From contig CAZJRB010000073.1 in assembly GCA_964547995.1 (NCBI GenBank), positions 1 to 37,054 of the forward strand: a stretch of 37,054 nucleotides of DNA, given 5' to 3'. Source of the stretch: CAZJRB01 sp964547995. GTDB taxonomy: Bacteria > Planctomycetota > Planctomycetia > Pirellulales > Thermoguttaceae. The position numbers were made by a program, and so were the translations under genes. Under the pieces are notes generated by a model that was given only the letters and a program-made list of their open reading frames with translations, searched no databases and was not told the origin of the DNA. This document shows, piece by piece, positions 14,251-22,827 of the stretch (position 1 is its first letter; each line of letters opens with the position of its first letter).

Positions 14251-16290
14251 ATGACCAGCCGAATCTTCTTCACGGCAACAGTTTTCACGCACGCAGACAG
14301 CCTGGGGCAGAGGGACCTCCACCGTCCGTTTCTCGCTGCACGCTACTCGTTGCTCGGGTTCGTTGCGATGCTCATCTGCACCTTTTCCGCTTTGGCACAA
14401 GCCCAGCCGACTCGCCAACAACTGGATGCACTGTATCGACGCATTGAAGCGGACAAAGGACTGAGCATCGCCGACAAGTACGAGGCCAAGATGCAGGTTC
14501 TGAAGTCCACGCTGGATGCCGGCAATGCGTACACCGAGGTCTTTGACAAGGTTCAGAAGTACAGCCTGATTGCCGGTGACGCCGGCGGAATGCTGCGGCC
14601 CGAGACAGCAGATGCTCTATACAAATTCAGCGAACGCCTAGAAACGGCCAACAAGAACGAGGTGTTCGAGAAGTTCGGCAACGTCGTCAGGGCGGAGGGA
14701 TACGTTTCGGACGCCGTCAATCTGGTCTCCGATATTGACAAGATTAACCGCGATACCAATCTTCCTTCCTCCGCGAAGCGTAGCCTCAAGGCGCTTCGTG
14801 CAGCGGGTGAAGCCATGGAGAAAGCATCGTGGGTGCCGCTGGCGGGGCCGGTCTTGGAAACGTATGGCAAATGCACGAAGGAACTGACCAACGCAGTGAG
14901 TAAGACGGCGGAGAACATCACCAAATTGAAGGGGGGCGGCTTCTCACTAGTCGAAGAGAAGGAAACCCTGGCGGGCCTGGAGGACGGTTTCTATCGGCGG
15001 ACACCCCTTTTCGACAAAGGGATTCCGGTGGTGCGCGAGTTCATCAACGAGACCGGCAAGGAACGGGTTTACCTCCAGGTGGAACCCGGACGTTGGACCG
15101 AGGTGACCAAGCGGTTCGACTATGACCAGGTCGAAACCATCGTTGCCGACTACAATTTTCTCCACGACGGGGGCAAGCCGACGCCAAAGGAAATTGTCCA
15201 TTATCTGACCCGCCCGGAGTCGCGTAAGGATCTGGCAAGCCAAGCCCTCGATCATGCCGACTTGCGGATCAAGCAGGCAATGCACAAGGAGGTCGCGCCG
15301 AAAATGAAGTTCGGGGCTTTCCTCGACGCCAAAGAGGCCTTGGAGGAGAAGATCGAGGACCTCGGGCTTGTCATCCCTCCCGGATCGGCCAGCTTTCGGG
15401 AAATTCTGAAGGCGGAAATCCAGAAGCCGGGCGCATATGATGTGGAGTTCCGGCGGATCGCGCTGAACACGACCCCGTATGCCCGAGAATACTTGCGCTA
15501 CAAGGGGATCACCGATCCCGACAAGATGTCTCTCGACAAGCTGCGTGATCTGCTAGAGGGGTATCGTTCGGGAAGCCAAAGCAAATTCGTCAAATGGATG
15601 GCAAAGAACGCAGGCGATGACCCTTTCCAAGGAGTCCGGTCTGGGGGGATCAGCAGCAGGGAACCGGTTGGCGGGACTGAGGACGAGTCTAAGAAGAAGG
15701 AACGTGAGGAAGCTACTAAGAAACTGGAAGCACGGGCAAAGAAACTTACTGCGGAGGGTTTCCCTGAAAAGACGGCGGAAGAACGCGACAAGGAATCAAA
15801 GCCAATCATACCGGAGGATTGCACGATTCAGGTGGCCACCGCCTACGGCAAGAACACCGATACTCAGACCTACTTCGTTCGTAGTGGAAAAGTAACCGGC
15901 ACTGCACCCGATCTGAAGAGTCCGGATCGGTCAGGGAAGGACTACCGTATCGAGGGTCCAGAATTTGCCAGACGATTTGAGGGCAGCCTCCACGGTAACG
16001 TCATCAGGGGCATCTGGCATGAAGAGGCGAACGGGCATCAAAGCTGGCATTATAACCGTGGGCGACTCGGTCTGCACACCATCGAGCAACGCAAGAGGCA
16101 ACGTAAGACCGAGATCGTTCTCCACTTGGATCACACCTGCACGATCACTGAAACAGGTACCGAACAACAATCTCACTTGAAAGCACTAGTCGGCGTACTC
16201 GATGCCGACACCGAAATGAAGGAGAGCAAACGCACATCAACCTGGCCTGGCCGTCCACCGGGCCACGGTGTCTGGCAGTATCGAAAGTAG
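14251..16290 (+). CDS. Large secreted protein of unknown function, cluster gene 1
   Basis: The 679-residue protein starts at 14251, because the upstream in-frame ATG lies inside the -10 box. It has a signal sequence ending near residue 50 (YSLLGFVAMLICTFSALAQA). The body is helical and charged (LDALYRRIEADKGLSIADKY, AAGEAMEKASWVPLAGPVLE), with a KKKEREEATKKLEARAKKLT coiled segment around 500. The last 130 residues (from IPEDCTIQVATAYG to HGVWQYRK) are beta-rich and share a pattern with the end of the protein at 18769: YFVRSGKVTGT, then SLHGNVIRGIW. No enzymatic motif was found. An outer-surface or vesicle-related role is possible but unsupported. Confidence 0.7.
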   Translation: MTSRIFFTATVFTHADSLGQRDLHRPFLAARYSLLGFVAMLICTFSALAQAQPTRQQLDALYRRIEADKGLSIADKYEAKMQVLKSTLDAGNAYTEVFDKVQKYSLIAGDAGGMLRPETADALYKFSERLETANKNEVFEKFGNVVRAEGYVSDAVNLVSDIDKINRDTNLPSSAKRSLKALRAAGEAMEKASWVPLAGPVLETYGKCTKELTNAVSKTAENITKLKGGGFSLVEEKETLAGLEDGFYRRTPLFDKGIPVVREFINETGKERVYLQVEPGRWTEVTKRFDYDQVETIVADYNFLHDGGKPTPKEIVHYLTRPESRKDLASQALDHADLRIKQAMHKEVAPKMKFGAFLDAKEALEEKIEDLGLVIPPGSASFREILKAEIQKPGAYDVEFRRIALNTTPYAREYLRYKGITDPDKMSLDKLRDLLEGYRSGSQSKFVKWMAKNAGDDPFQGVRSGGISSREPVGGTEDESKKKEREEATKKLEARAKKLTAEGFPEKTAEERDKESKPIIPEDCTIQVATAYGKNTDTQTYFVRSGKVTGTAPDLKSPDRSGKDYRIEGPEFARRFEGSLHGNVIRGIWHEEANGHQSWHYNRGRLGLHTIEQRKRQRKTEIVLHLDHTCTITETGTEQQSHLKALVGVLDADTEMKESKRTSTWPGRPPGHGVWQYRK

Positions 16291-16359
16291 CTTCCCCAAC
16301 AAGCTGGTGAGATTACAGTATTCCCAAACCGCTTACGTGTAACCTACGGAGGACATGCG

Positions 16360-17577
16360 ATGGTTCGCTTCGTTCTGGTTGTGCTCAGCGTTGGCATTAT
16401 CTCCCTTGTTGCTCAGCCGGGGCTGATGTGCGCAGGCGAACCCAAAGCAGACGGTGCCACAACGGTCGCCGCCCGAATTAAGGCCTTGATCCCAAGGGCC
16501 GCAGGCATGTCCGTCCGAGACGGTGAAGCCCTTTGCAACAGCCCAGGCGCCCCGGATTGGAAACGTGGACCAGGGCAGTCGCTGACGCTGTTTCTGGTTT
16601 CAAGGGAACCGGGGAAGGTAAGGTTGCGTTCCTGGGAGGACCAGCAAGCCGAGTTTGAATTCCACTTCACGCCGAAAGCCCCGAGGAAATTCGGCGAGGT
16701 CATGGTAAGCTCTATCTTGAAAGGCTACTCCTCAGGCCTGCAACCGGACTCTATCACGGATGTGACCTGTAACCTCGCCGATGACGATCACGCTTCTGGC
16801 ACGTTTGCCTTCCAGGTCGAAGACCTGTTCCGGGGCAAGATTCAATACTCGGCGGAAAAGCGGAACGACAAATGGGTCATCACTGAATTTCGGTTGCCGC
16901 TCCACTTCGCTTCTCTGAAGCGAGGATCGGAAGGGAAATGGACCCTCACGCGCCGCCTTTTCCCACGCGAAAACAAAGAATACGTGTACCTGTACGTCGA
17001 TCGTCGAGGGGGTGGAGTTTTCAACGGAAGGGAGTACACCAAGGACACACTGGACGGTGAGATCGCCAAGTGTCTCAAAATACTCGATGGGGAGAAGGCA
17101 ACTCGTGATGATTACACCGTGGTCATCGAAACGCACTTCGCGAATCCCAAAGACGTTGGCGCCGCTGTTCAGCAGTTTGTCCGGCACGGCTTCAAAACCT
17201 TTGCCTTGGAGGTTAAGGACGAGGACAAGTACCAGGTAATCCCTATTGAAGTGCCTGGAGCCTCAAAGGTCCCGAAACCGACAACATCAAGGGTTCTTCC
17301 CCTTGTCTTGAAAGCCGGCGAGTCCGGTCGCCTAAAGGCGGTCGAGTTCCGGGGCGAACCAGTCAGCAGCTTTCAAGAGATTCAAGCCAAGGTGCGAGTA
17401 GAGGAAAAAGCGGCAAAGGAGCTTCCCAACGTCGAATTCTTTTGCGATCCGAACTTGCGTTTCGATTACGTTGAAGAAGCCTGTTTGTACGTTTCCGGCT
17501 ACCCCGGCGCGGACGGCAAACGAATCACCTGTGCCAAAGTGTGGCCCCTCGGGACGCAATCTCACAAGCAAGAATAG
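16360..17577 (+). CDS. Secreted protein with tandem ExbD/TolR-like domains, cluster gene 2
   Basis: The 405-residue protein has a signal peptide (MVRFVLVVLSVGIISLVAQP, then GLMCAGE). Residues about 36-200 are a beta-rich module of unknown type (KIQYSAEKRNDKWVITEFRL). Residues 207-276 have the ExbD/TolR periplasmic layout (VYLYVDRRGGGVFNGREYTK, DDYTVVIETHFANPKDVGAA, FVRHGFKTFALEV). Residues 301-396 repeat it more loosely (LKAVEFRGEPVSSFQEIQA, then NVEFFCDPNLRFDYVEEACL). Normal ExbD has one such domain behind a membrane helix; here there are two and no anchor apart from the signal. GGAGG lies seven bases before the ATG. A similar tail, ITxxKVWPxGT, is found downstream of 19959. Confidence 0.75.
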   Translation: MVRFVLVVLSVGIISLVAQPGLMCAGEPKADGATTVAARIKALIPRAAGMSVRDGEALCNSPGAPDWKRGPGQSLTLFLVSREPGKVRLRSWEDQQAEFEFHFTPKAPRKFGEVMVSSILKGYSSGLQPDSITDVTCNLADDDHASGTFAFQVEDLFRGKIQYSAEKRNDKWVITEFRLPLHFASLKRGSEGKWTLTRRLFPRENKEYVYLYVDRRGGGVFNGREYTKDTLDGEIAKCLKILDGEKATRDDYTVVIETHFANPKDVGAAVQQFVRHGFKTFALEVKDEDKYQVIPIEVPGASKVPKPTTSRVLPLVLKAGESGRLKAVEFRGEPVSSFQEIQAKVRVEEKAAKELPNVEFFCDPNLRFDYVEEACLYVSGYPGADGKRITCAKVWPLGTQSHKQE

Positions 17578-17689
17578 TCGACCAGTCATGGAGACATCCT
17601 CAATGAAAGTATCCCATTTCGCAAAAATCATTCTGCCGATGAAGTATGATGCATTTAGACTATCCTAGTCGTTGGAAAAGGAGATAACC

Positions 17690-18769
17690 GTGAGAAGAAC
17701 GAATACTCTTGCTCTGAAAGGATTCCTGGTGGCATTCACAGTGGCAGCCCTCTGGGATGGAATGGGGAAGGAATGTGCCCGATCAGGAGAACCTACCCAA
17801 CCTGCGGTAATCGCCGGCAATGCGCAAAAACCGAATGCGTCGACCAACTTCAAACGGCTTTGGCCGGCAGTTCTCCGGTTTCGCAACCAATGCGCCATGC
17901 AGGGAAACGTCGGGTGGAAACAGTTCGGAAGTCCGAAAGTGCAGCAGCGCCTGGAACTGTTGAACCCGAAGATTTGGGACGAGGTCGCAGCAGATGACGG
18001 GTGGTCCTATTTCTTCTCCTTGGCGCTGTTCGACATTGGCCATCCTACGGCCAAAACCCCGGTCGTTGGCTTCTACCATCCATGGAGCGACTTTTGGGCA
18101 TTGACGCAGTGGCAAGTGGACCCTGAACCGAAAATCGTTGACGTCGAGTTGATTTCGGGAGAATGGATGAGGCGGCGCGGGAAGATCCCGTTCGATCTCC
18201 GGCCTGATTGGCTGCGCCGAGAGGGGTTTCGCGCCGAACAACTAGCCAAGGCAACCGTGGAGAACATCAGGGAGTTCGACAAGCTGATGTCCGGCAAGCA
18301 ACCGTGGTTTAAGGCTCTCCAGTTGTCCGAGCAGAAATCACTGCTCGAAAAGGTCAACTACCCAGCGGTCTCCATTCAACTTCTGGAGGCCCTGCTGAAA
18401 GCCGACGAGTTGGCGGTGGGCGACCCCGAACAGCCGGCGCTTCAGCAAGTCGTTTCCGCAACACAATCGTTCCTGAAAATCGGCCAGGCCGGGAAGATCG
18501 CGCCCGTCATCGACGCCGCGACCAGAACGGAACCCGACACCGCCAAGCTGATACGCTCGCTGCCGGCCAAGGTTTTCGGGCACCTTGCGCCGGTATACTG
18601 GTTGGCCGACAAACAACGGGCAGCCGCATTCCTGGTCCCCAAAACCAATCCGGATTTCTGCTTGATTTTGACCTACGAGCGAGACCCCCTCTCTGTTCGG
18701 CTGGTACGTATCGACATCGTCTATTTCCCCGGAGTTTTCGAGGCATCCCGGAAGAAGGAGGCCAAGTAA
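17690..18769 (+). CDS. Secreted protein of unknown function, cluster gene 3
   Basis: The start is GTG at 17690, with AAGGAG eight bases before it; an in-frame TTG at 17672 has no such site. The 359-residue product has a signal segment (LALKGFLVAFTVAALWDGMG). Notable parts are Trp-rich (DEVAADDGWSYFFSLALFDI, then GFYHPWSDFWALTQWQVDPE) and a helical middle (LLEKVNYPAVSIQLLEALLK). The C-terminal part (DKQRAAAFLVPKTNPDFCLI, then LVRIDIVYFPGVFEA) looks like a beta-sheet ending. I recognise no family. It overlaps the next gene by one base (TAATG), which points to shared translation. Confidence 0.7.
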   Translation: MRRTNTLALKGFLVAFTVAALWDGMGKECARSGEPTQPAVIAGNAQKPNASTNFKRLWPAVLRFRNQCAMQGNVGWKQFGSPKVQQRLELLNPKIWDEVAADDGWSYFFSLALFDIGHPTAKTPVVGFYHPWSDFWALTQWQVDPEPKIVDVELISGEWMRRRGKIPFDLRPDWLRREGFRAEQLAKATVENIREFDKLMSGKQPWFKALQLSEQKSLLEKVNYPAVSIQLLEALLKADELAVGDPEQPALQQVVSATQSFLKIGQAGKIAPVIDAATRTEPDTAKLIRSLPAKVFGHLAPVYWLADKQRAAAFLVPKTNPDFCLILTYERDPLSVRLVRIDIVYFPGVFEASRKKEAK

Positions 18770-19959
18770 TGCTATTACGTTTATCGTTGAGCGGAATCCT
18801 CCTGCTGTCAGCCGCCTCCTTCCTGCCGGCTGAAGAACCGAAGAAGGGCGACGCCCTTGGTACAGGCGTGACTGGCACGATTGAGAGTGGCTTGAAGGAG
18901 GCCAACACGTTTTCGGAAGCCGGCAAAATCAAGGCTTCGTGGCTGCCGCGATGGCTCGGAAACGCAAAGTCGCGTGGGCGACTGGCCAGCAGAATCAAGC
19001 ACTGCAAGAAGATGATGAACAAGTTCCTGACGGGGCCGGGTGGCAAGGTCCTCGGGCATAGCGTTGTTGCCGCTAACTACGCTGAGGCATTGGGGTACGC
19101 GGTCGGGGGTGATATGGGAGCCGCCGGGGTAAGCGTACTGAATGCAACAGCACAAGGATTGACAGCAGCCGGAGGTGCCACACTGGGGGCAAAGATGTTT
19201 GGCTCGGTTGGATTTGCCGTTGGAGGGCCAGTGGGAACAGTAGTCGGGGGCGCCGTCGGCGGTGTCGTGGGGTTTGTGGTCTGCGCCATTGGGTATGATG
19301 TGTACGTGAAGGGAGCCGTTGAAGAGGGATTGGCGCCTTCCGCGCCGGATCACTTCGAGTTGACCCGGGCCCAAAAAGCCCACGTCGACGCCTTCGACGT
19401 GGAAGTGACTATGCTAGCACGCGAAGGATACGGGGACGGGGACGCGCCGGAAGTACATCTGCGCAGCACCGCCTCTGTTGGCTTTTTGCCTCCGGTTGAA
19501 GGAACGGCGGTGACCGATGCCATGAAGGTTCCACAAGATGGCACGGTGACAATCAGGTTGGGTTCCAATTATCCGCCGGAAGTCTACAGGATTAGCCAAG
19601 GGGTTGTTACGGGGACAACTAGAGTCCGAAAAGAATGGACTCCCGAACAGAGCATTATCGAGGACGTTCATTTGTTCAAGGGAAAACTGACCGACAATCG
19701 AATCTCCGGCAGATGGTCTAGGCAGACGGTCTATCTCTCCAAAGACGGGAGAACCAAGATCGACAAGAGAAGCCAGGAAACCCGTGAGATCACATTGAAT
19801 CCAAATGGCTCCGTAGAAATGACTTCCACGAACAAGGGCGTCTCAACGGTCTTCAGAAAGGAGCCAAATGAAGGAGCGTGGAAGCAGAAAGTCAACAGCG
19901 AGTTCGGTCCATTTCATCAGAAGCTGAACGCGAGTTGGAGCGTTGGAGCATCTAGGTGA
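18769..19959 (+). CDS. Secreted glycine-zipper protein, cluster gene 4
   Basis: The 396-residue protein has a signal peptide (LLRLSLSGILLLSAASFLPA). Residues about 105-180 form a Gly-zipper membrane segment (GATLGAKMFGSVGFAVGGPV, then GTVVGGAVGGVVGFVVCAIG) like those that insert into outer membranes. The C-terminal part (about 240-390) shares the strand pattern of the cluster-1 protein's tail (YRISQGVVTGTTRVRKEW, FKGKLTDNRISGRWSRQT). AAGGAGG is seven bases before the ATG. The last residues (LNASWSVGASR) may not be native, because the end of another gene follows immediately in a different frame. The function is unknown; membrane insertion is an inference. Confidence 0.7.
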   Translation: MLLRLSLSGILLLSAASFLPAEEPKKGDALGTGVTGTIESGLKEANTFSEAGKIKASWLPRWLGNAKSRGRLASRIKHCKKMMNKFLTGPGGKVLGHSVVAANYAEALGYAVGGDMGAAGVSVLNATAQGLTAAGGATLGAKMFGSVGFAVGGPVGTVVGGAVGGVVGFVVCAIGYDVYVKGAVEEGLAPSAPDHFELTRAQKAHVDAFDVEVTMLAREGYGDGDAPEVHLRSTASVGFLPPVEGTAVTDAMKVPQDGTVTIRLGSNYPPEVYRISQGVVTGTTRVRKEWTPEQSIIEDVHLFKGKLTDNRISGRWSRQTVYLSKDGRTKIDKRSQETREITLNPNGSVEMTSTNKGVSTVFRKEPNEGAWKQKVNSEFGPFHQKLNASWSVGASR

Positions 19960-20023
19960 CGGGAAGCAAATCACCCGCTCCAAGGTGTGGCCTTTCGGTA
20001 CACGGTATCAAAAACAGAAGTAG
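19958..20023 (+). pseudogene. Tail of a paralogue of the ExbD-like gene
   Basis: In the frame starting at 19958 the bases read DGKQITRSKVWPFGTRYQKQ and end K-stop at 20021. The protein encoded at 16360 ends DGKRITCAKVWPLGTQSHKQ and E-stop, so the two tails match nearly residue for residue. The frame can be followed upstream to about 19928 (ALEHLG), overlapping the end of the Gly-zipper gene. A second copy of the ExbD-like gene has probably been lost by a deletion that joined cluster gene 4 to its last codons. Confidence 0.7.
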
Positions 20024-20081
20024 GTAAGAGCGCTGCCCTGATTTGGGGTTCTGGAGATTCCGCAAGTCGCCTCGGCCCGCC

Positions 20082-20837
20082 CTATTCCACCTTGAACGGA
20101 ATCTTCACAGGTTTCTCGCCTTCGATCGAAAGTCGAACAACATAGTTGCCTCGCGGGAACGGCTGCTCGCCTGGCGATAGCGAGAAGGCTATGAATCCGG
20201 TTCCACTTCCGGTAAGCGTATGTTCGCTTATGGTGTGATCTTTCAGGTCGGCGGCTTCTCCCCCCACGTAGATCCACTCCGACTTGACATCTGTTCCTGA
20301 CGCCGCATTCGATAGCTTCACGGAACAGAAGTCCGACACCGAAGCAGCATGCTCCGCCGAAAGCCCGTAAGCGTTGAGCACTGTGGTGATTGCGTCGGCC
20401 GCCGTCGCCGTATCCGTCATGCCCGCCTTGGCTGCCTTTGCGGACACGGCCAGCACGTCGAGTGCCTTCTCGGCCGGAATGGATGCCGAGAGAATATCGT
20501 AGAGTCCGCCGGCCAAAGTCTCGGTCGATTCGCCGAACTCGACGGCCATCTCACGGATGCCCTGGCGGAAGCGGCCCATGTGCTTTTCGGGCTCGGCCAG
20601 CATGGTCGAGACGTTGGCCATCTGCTGTTCGAAGTCGGCGAAGACCTTCACGCCGGCAATCAGCGGCGTGGCCATGATGGCACTGAGTATCACCATGCGC
20701 CGGCCCAGATCGCGGACGCCGACGCTAAACGTCTTCAGGCGCTTTTGGGCCCGGTTCAGACCGCGGACCAGGCGATTGTCGTTGGCGTACAGTTCGATGT
20801 ACGCCGCGCCCGCTCTGATCCCTTGGGCCAATGTCAT
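20082..20837 (-). pseudogene. Phage tape-measure N-terminus fused to secreted-protein C-terminal domain
   Basis: From the ATG at 20837, residues 1-169 match the start of phage tail tape measure proteins: LGRRMVILSAIMATPLIAGV, then FEQQMANVSTML and TDTATAADAITTVLNAYGLS. Tape measure proteins run to 700 or more residues; this one breaks after HAASVSD. Residues 170-251 are a different domain, found at the end of exported bacterial proteins (VKSEWIYVGGEAADL, then GFIAFSLSPGEQPFPRGNYV and FKVE). The frame stays open through the join near 20330. It is most likely decayed DNA fused by deletion, but an expressed chimera cannot be ruled out. Confidence 0.75.
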
Positions 20838-21072
20838 GGTTCGTTCCCACCTGGTTGTCGATGGGTACGCGGCAATCCGCACGTTGTTAAACCGCCATTT
20901 CTGGCTGCGGTCTCCGTGCAAAAAGACGTGGTAATGCGACCACGACTGTTTTGCGTCCGACGGGTTGGCCAAAGACAACAGCCAGCGGGAACCCGTCGAC
21001 ACGAAGCTCACCGCCCGTGTAGGCCGTCATCTTGAAGCGATGCAGGGCCTGGCTTTCGTCCTCGGCTGCCGT
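20838..21072 (-). pseudogene. Phage structural-gene remnant
   Basis: On the minus strand, one frame reads ESQALHRFKMTAYTGGELRV, then DGFPLAVV, before losing sense; a second frame is open through the rest to the tape-measure start. The MTAYTGG pattern recalls N-termini of phage prohead-protease-like proteins, but the match is short. The remnant ends where the IS21-type sequence begins near 21073. It supports a deleted prophage here. Confidence 0.3.
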
Positions 21073-21078
21073 TGACAG

Positions 21079-21777
21079 ATGGCGAACCGACTCAGCATGG
21101 CCAAGATCGACGCAATCCGCACACTACACGAGTCCGCGCACTCGAATCGGGAGATCGCGAATCTCCTGGGAGTTCATCGCGAAACGGTCGGCAAGTATGT
21201 CGGCCAAAACCGGCCAAACGCGCCCACCGGGCTTGAGGCTGGCATCAGCGAGCATCCCCCGCCGTCTGAGAGCGGCCCTCCGAGCGAATGCGAGCCTTTT
21301 CGCGAGTTGATTCTGGCGAAGTTGGAGCAGGGCCTATCGGCGGTGAGAATCCATCAGGATCTCTGCGAAGAGCCGGGATTCACGGCCAAATACTGGAGTG
21401 TTCGTCGCTTTGCGGCTCGGTTGAAGGCGAAGTCGGATTTGCCCTTCCGGCGTCTGGAGACTCTGGCCGGTGAAGAGGCCCAGGTCGATTTCGGAACGGG
21501 TGCCCCGATTCACACACCCGAGGGCAACCGTCGTCCATGGGTGTTTCGGATTGTCCTCAGCCACAGTCGCAAGGGGTACAGCGAGGCCGTGTATCGTCAG
21601 ACTACCGAGGCATTCATCCAGTGTCTGGAGAACGCCTTTCGATACTTCGGCGGCGCCATGAAGCATCTGGTGATCGACAACCTGAAGGCCGCCGTGGCGA
21701 AGGCCGACTGGTACGATCCAGAGATCCATCCGAAGCTGCAGTCGTTCGCCGCCCACTACGGCACCGTCAACTGGTAG
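21079..21777 (+). pseudogene. istA: IS21-type transposase IstA, 3'-truncated
   Basis: IstA cuts and joins DNA in IS21 elements with the partner ATPase IstB. The 232-residue fragment has the N-terminal helix-turn-helix (IRTLHESAHSNREIANLLGV, then HRETVGKYVGQNRP) and the start of the integrase core with two catalytic Asp residues: EEAQVDFGTGAP and HLVIDNLKAAV. It ends after LQSFAAHYGT with stray VNW-stop, before the third catalytic residue (Glu) and the C-terminal domain. Full IstA is about 400-500 residues. No istB follows. It is therefore inactive. The truncation point borders the repeat at 21791. Confidence 0.9.
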
Positions 21778-21790
21778 TTTTGTTTTCTTG

Positions 21791-21846
21791 GGCCAACAGC
21801 GAGTAACCTGCTACAATGAAACTGCCCCAGCGGGGTGGCCCGTGGG
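21791..21846 (+). repeat. Promoter-bearing dispersed repeat, copy 1
   Basis: GAGTAACCTGCTACAATGA followed by CAGCGGGGTGGCCCGTGGG. The same unit recurs at 22730 and 28411. It holds an extended -10-like box (TGC-TACAAT) with CCAA about 16 bases upstream. It lies 36 bases before the SGNH hydrolase start and probably drives it. Confidence 0.75.
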
Positions 21847-21881
21847 GGACAACCGCATGCCCGAAACGCAATGAGGGATCC

Positions 21882-22580
21882 ATGAAATCGCCACGCTCGT
21901 ACATCTCGCTCTTCCTGTGCGTCGTCTTTCTGGTTGCCGGCGTGAGCACTGGTGCCGAGAAGAACCGGAAGAAGGCGCCGAAGAAACGCAAACCGAATCC
22001 AGCCTACGCCGCGCCGAAGGACGATCTCAACTTACCGTACGTGCTGCTGATCGGCGACTCGATTTCGATCGGCTACACGAAGCCCACGCGCGACGCGCTG
22101 GCGGGCAAGGCCAACGTCCATCGCATTCCGACCAACGGCGGCCCCACCACACGCGGCGTCGAGAACATCGACCAATGGCTTGGCGACCGCAAGTGGGACG
22201 TCATTCACTTCAACTGGGGTCTGCACGACCTGAAATACATCGACGGCAAGAAGCAAGTTCCACTGGCCGACTACGAGAAGAACCTTCGCAAGCTCGTCGA
22301 CCGCCTGAAGAAGACCGGCGCAACGCTCATCTGGTGCAGCACGACGCCCGTCCCCGAAGGGTGCTCGCCGCCTCGCAAGAACGAAGACGTCATCGCCTAC
22401 AACGCGGTCGCGAAGAAGATCATGGACGAAAACGAGATCCAGATCGACGACCTTTACGCCTTCGTCCTGCCGAAGCTCAAAGAAACCCAGCGCCCGGCCA
22501 ACGTCCATTTCACACCGGAAGGTTCGAAGGTGCTGGCGGGCAAAGTCGCGAAATCGATTTCCGATGCCCTGAAGAAGTAG
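21882..22580 (+). CDS. Secreted SGNH/GDSL-type hydrolase
   Basis: The 232-residue protein has a signal peptide (MKSPRSYISLFLCVVFLVAG) and a basic spacer. The SGNH blocks are visible: LLIGDSISIG (catalytic Ser60), the Gly in TNGGPTT (about 86), Asn111 in HFNWGLHDLKY, and His209 in NVHFTPEGSKVLAG. The usual Asp three residues before the His is Ala206 here, so the charge relay may differ. Family members hydrolyse esters, often acetyl groups on polysaccharides. The ATG at 21882 follows GAGGGATCC; an earlier in-frame ATG (21816) lies within the repeat and before the signal peptide, so it is not used. The gene is read from the repeat promoter. Confidence 0.9.
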   Translation: MKSPRSYISLFLCVVFLVAGVSTGAEKNRKKAPKKRKPNPAYAAPKDDLNLPYVLLIGDSISIGYTKPTRDALAGKANVHRIPTNGGPTTRGVENIDQWLGDRKWDVIHFNWGLHDLKYIDGKKQVPLADYEKNLRKLVDRLKKTGATLIWCSTTPVPEGCSPPRKNEDVIAYNAVAKKIMDENEIQIDDLYAFVLPKLKETQRPANVHFTPEGSKVLAGKVAKSISDALKK

Positions 22581-22726
22581 TTCGTAGCCAACCGGTAGGT
22601 TGGTTGCGACGTGGGCCAAATCGGGCAGGATGTTGTGCTGTTCGTGGCCAACGCGGCGAGGGAAGTAGGATTGGTAGGATGTTGTGCTGTTCGTGGCAAA
22701 CGGGTAGGTTGGGGGCAACGTGGGCC
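22581..22726 (+). repeat. Three copies of the GGCAGGATGTTG repeat
   Basis: A half copy (TTCGTAGCCAACCGGTAGG, from 22581) starts right after the SGNH stop. Full-length cores begin at 22624 (GGCAGGATGTTGTGCTGTTC, then GTGGCCAAC) and 22673 (GGTAGGATGTTGTGCTGTTC). The third runs on into GGGTAGGTTGGGGGCAACG, TGGGCC. Other copies are at 28254, 28366, 33121, 34342, 34384 and 36301. Confidence 0.8.
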
Positions 22727-22729
22727 AGC

Positions 22730-22786
22730 GGCGTGCCAAGAAGCGAGTAACCTGATACAATGAGCCGCAGCGGGGTGGCCCGCGGG
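22730..22786 (+). repeat. Promoter-bearing dispersed repeat, copy 2 (orphan)
   Basis: TGCCAA, a 16-base spacer with GCGAGTAACCTGA, then TACAATGA and CGCAGCGGGGTGGCCCGCGGG. It points toward the 3' end of a convergent gene, so no gene is driven by it. Its former target may have been lost. Confidence 0.75.
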
Positions 22787-22827
22787 GGGCGAGGGATGGG
22801 CGGCGTCGGAATAGGGTGAGAGAAAAG

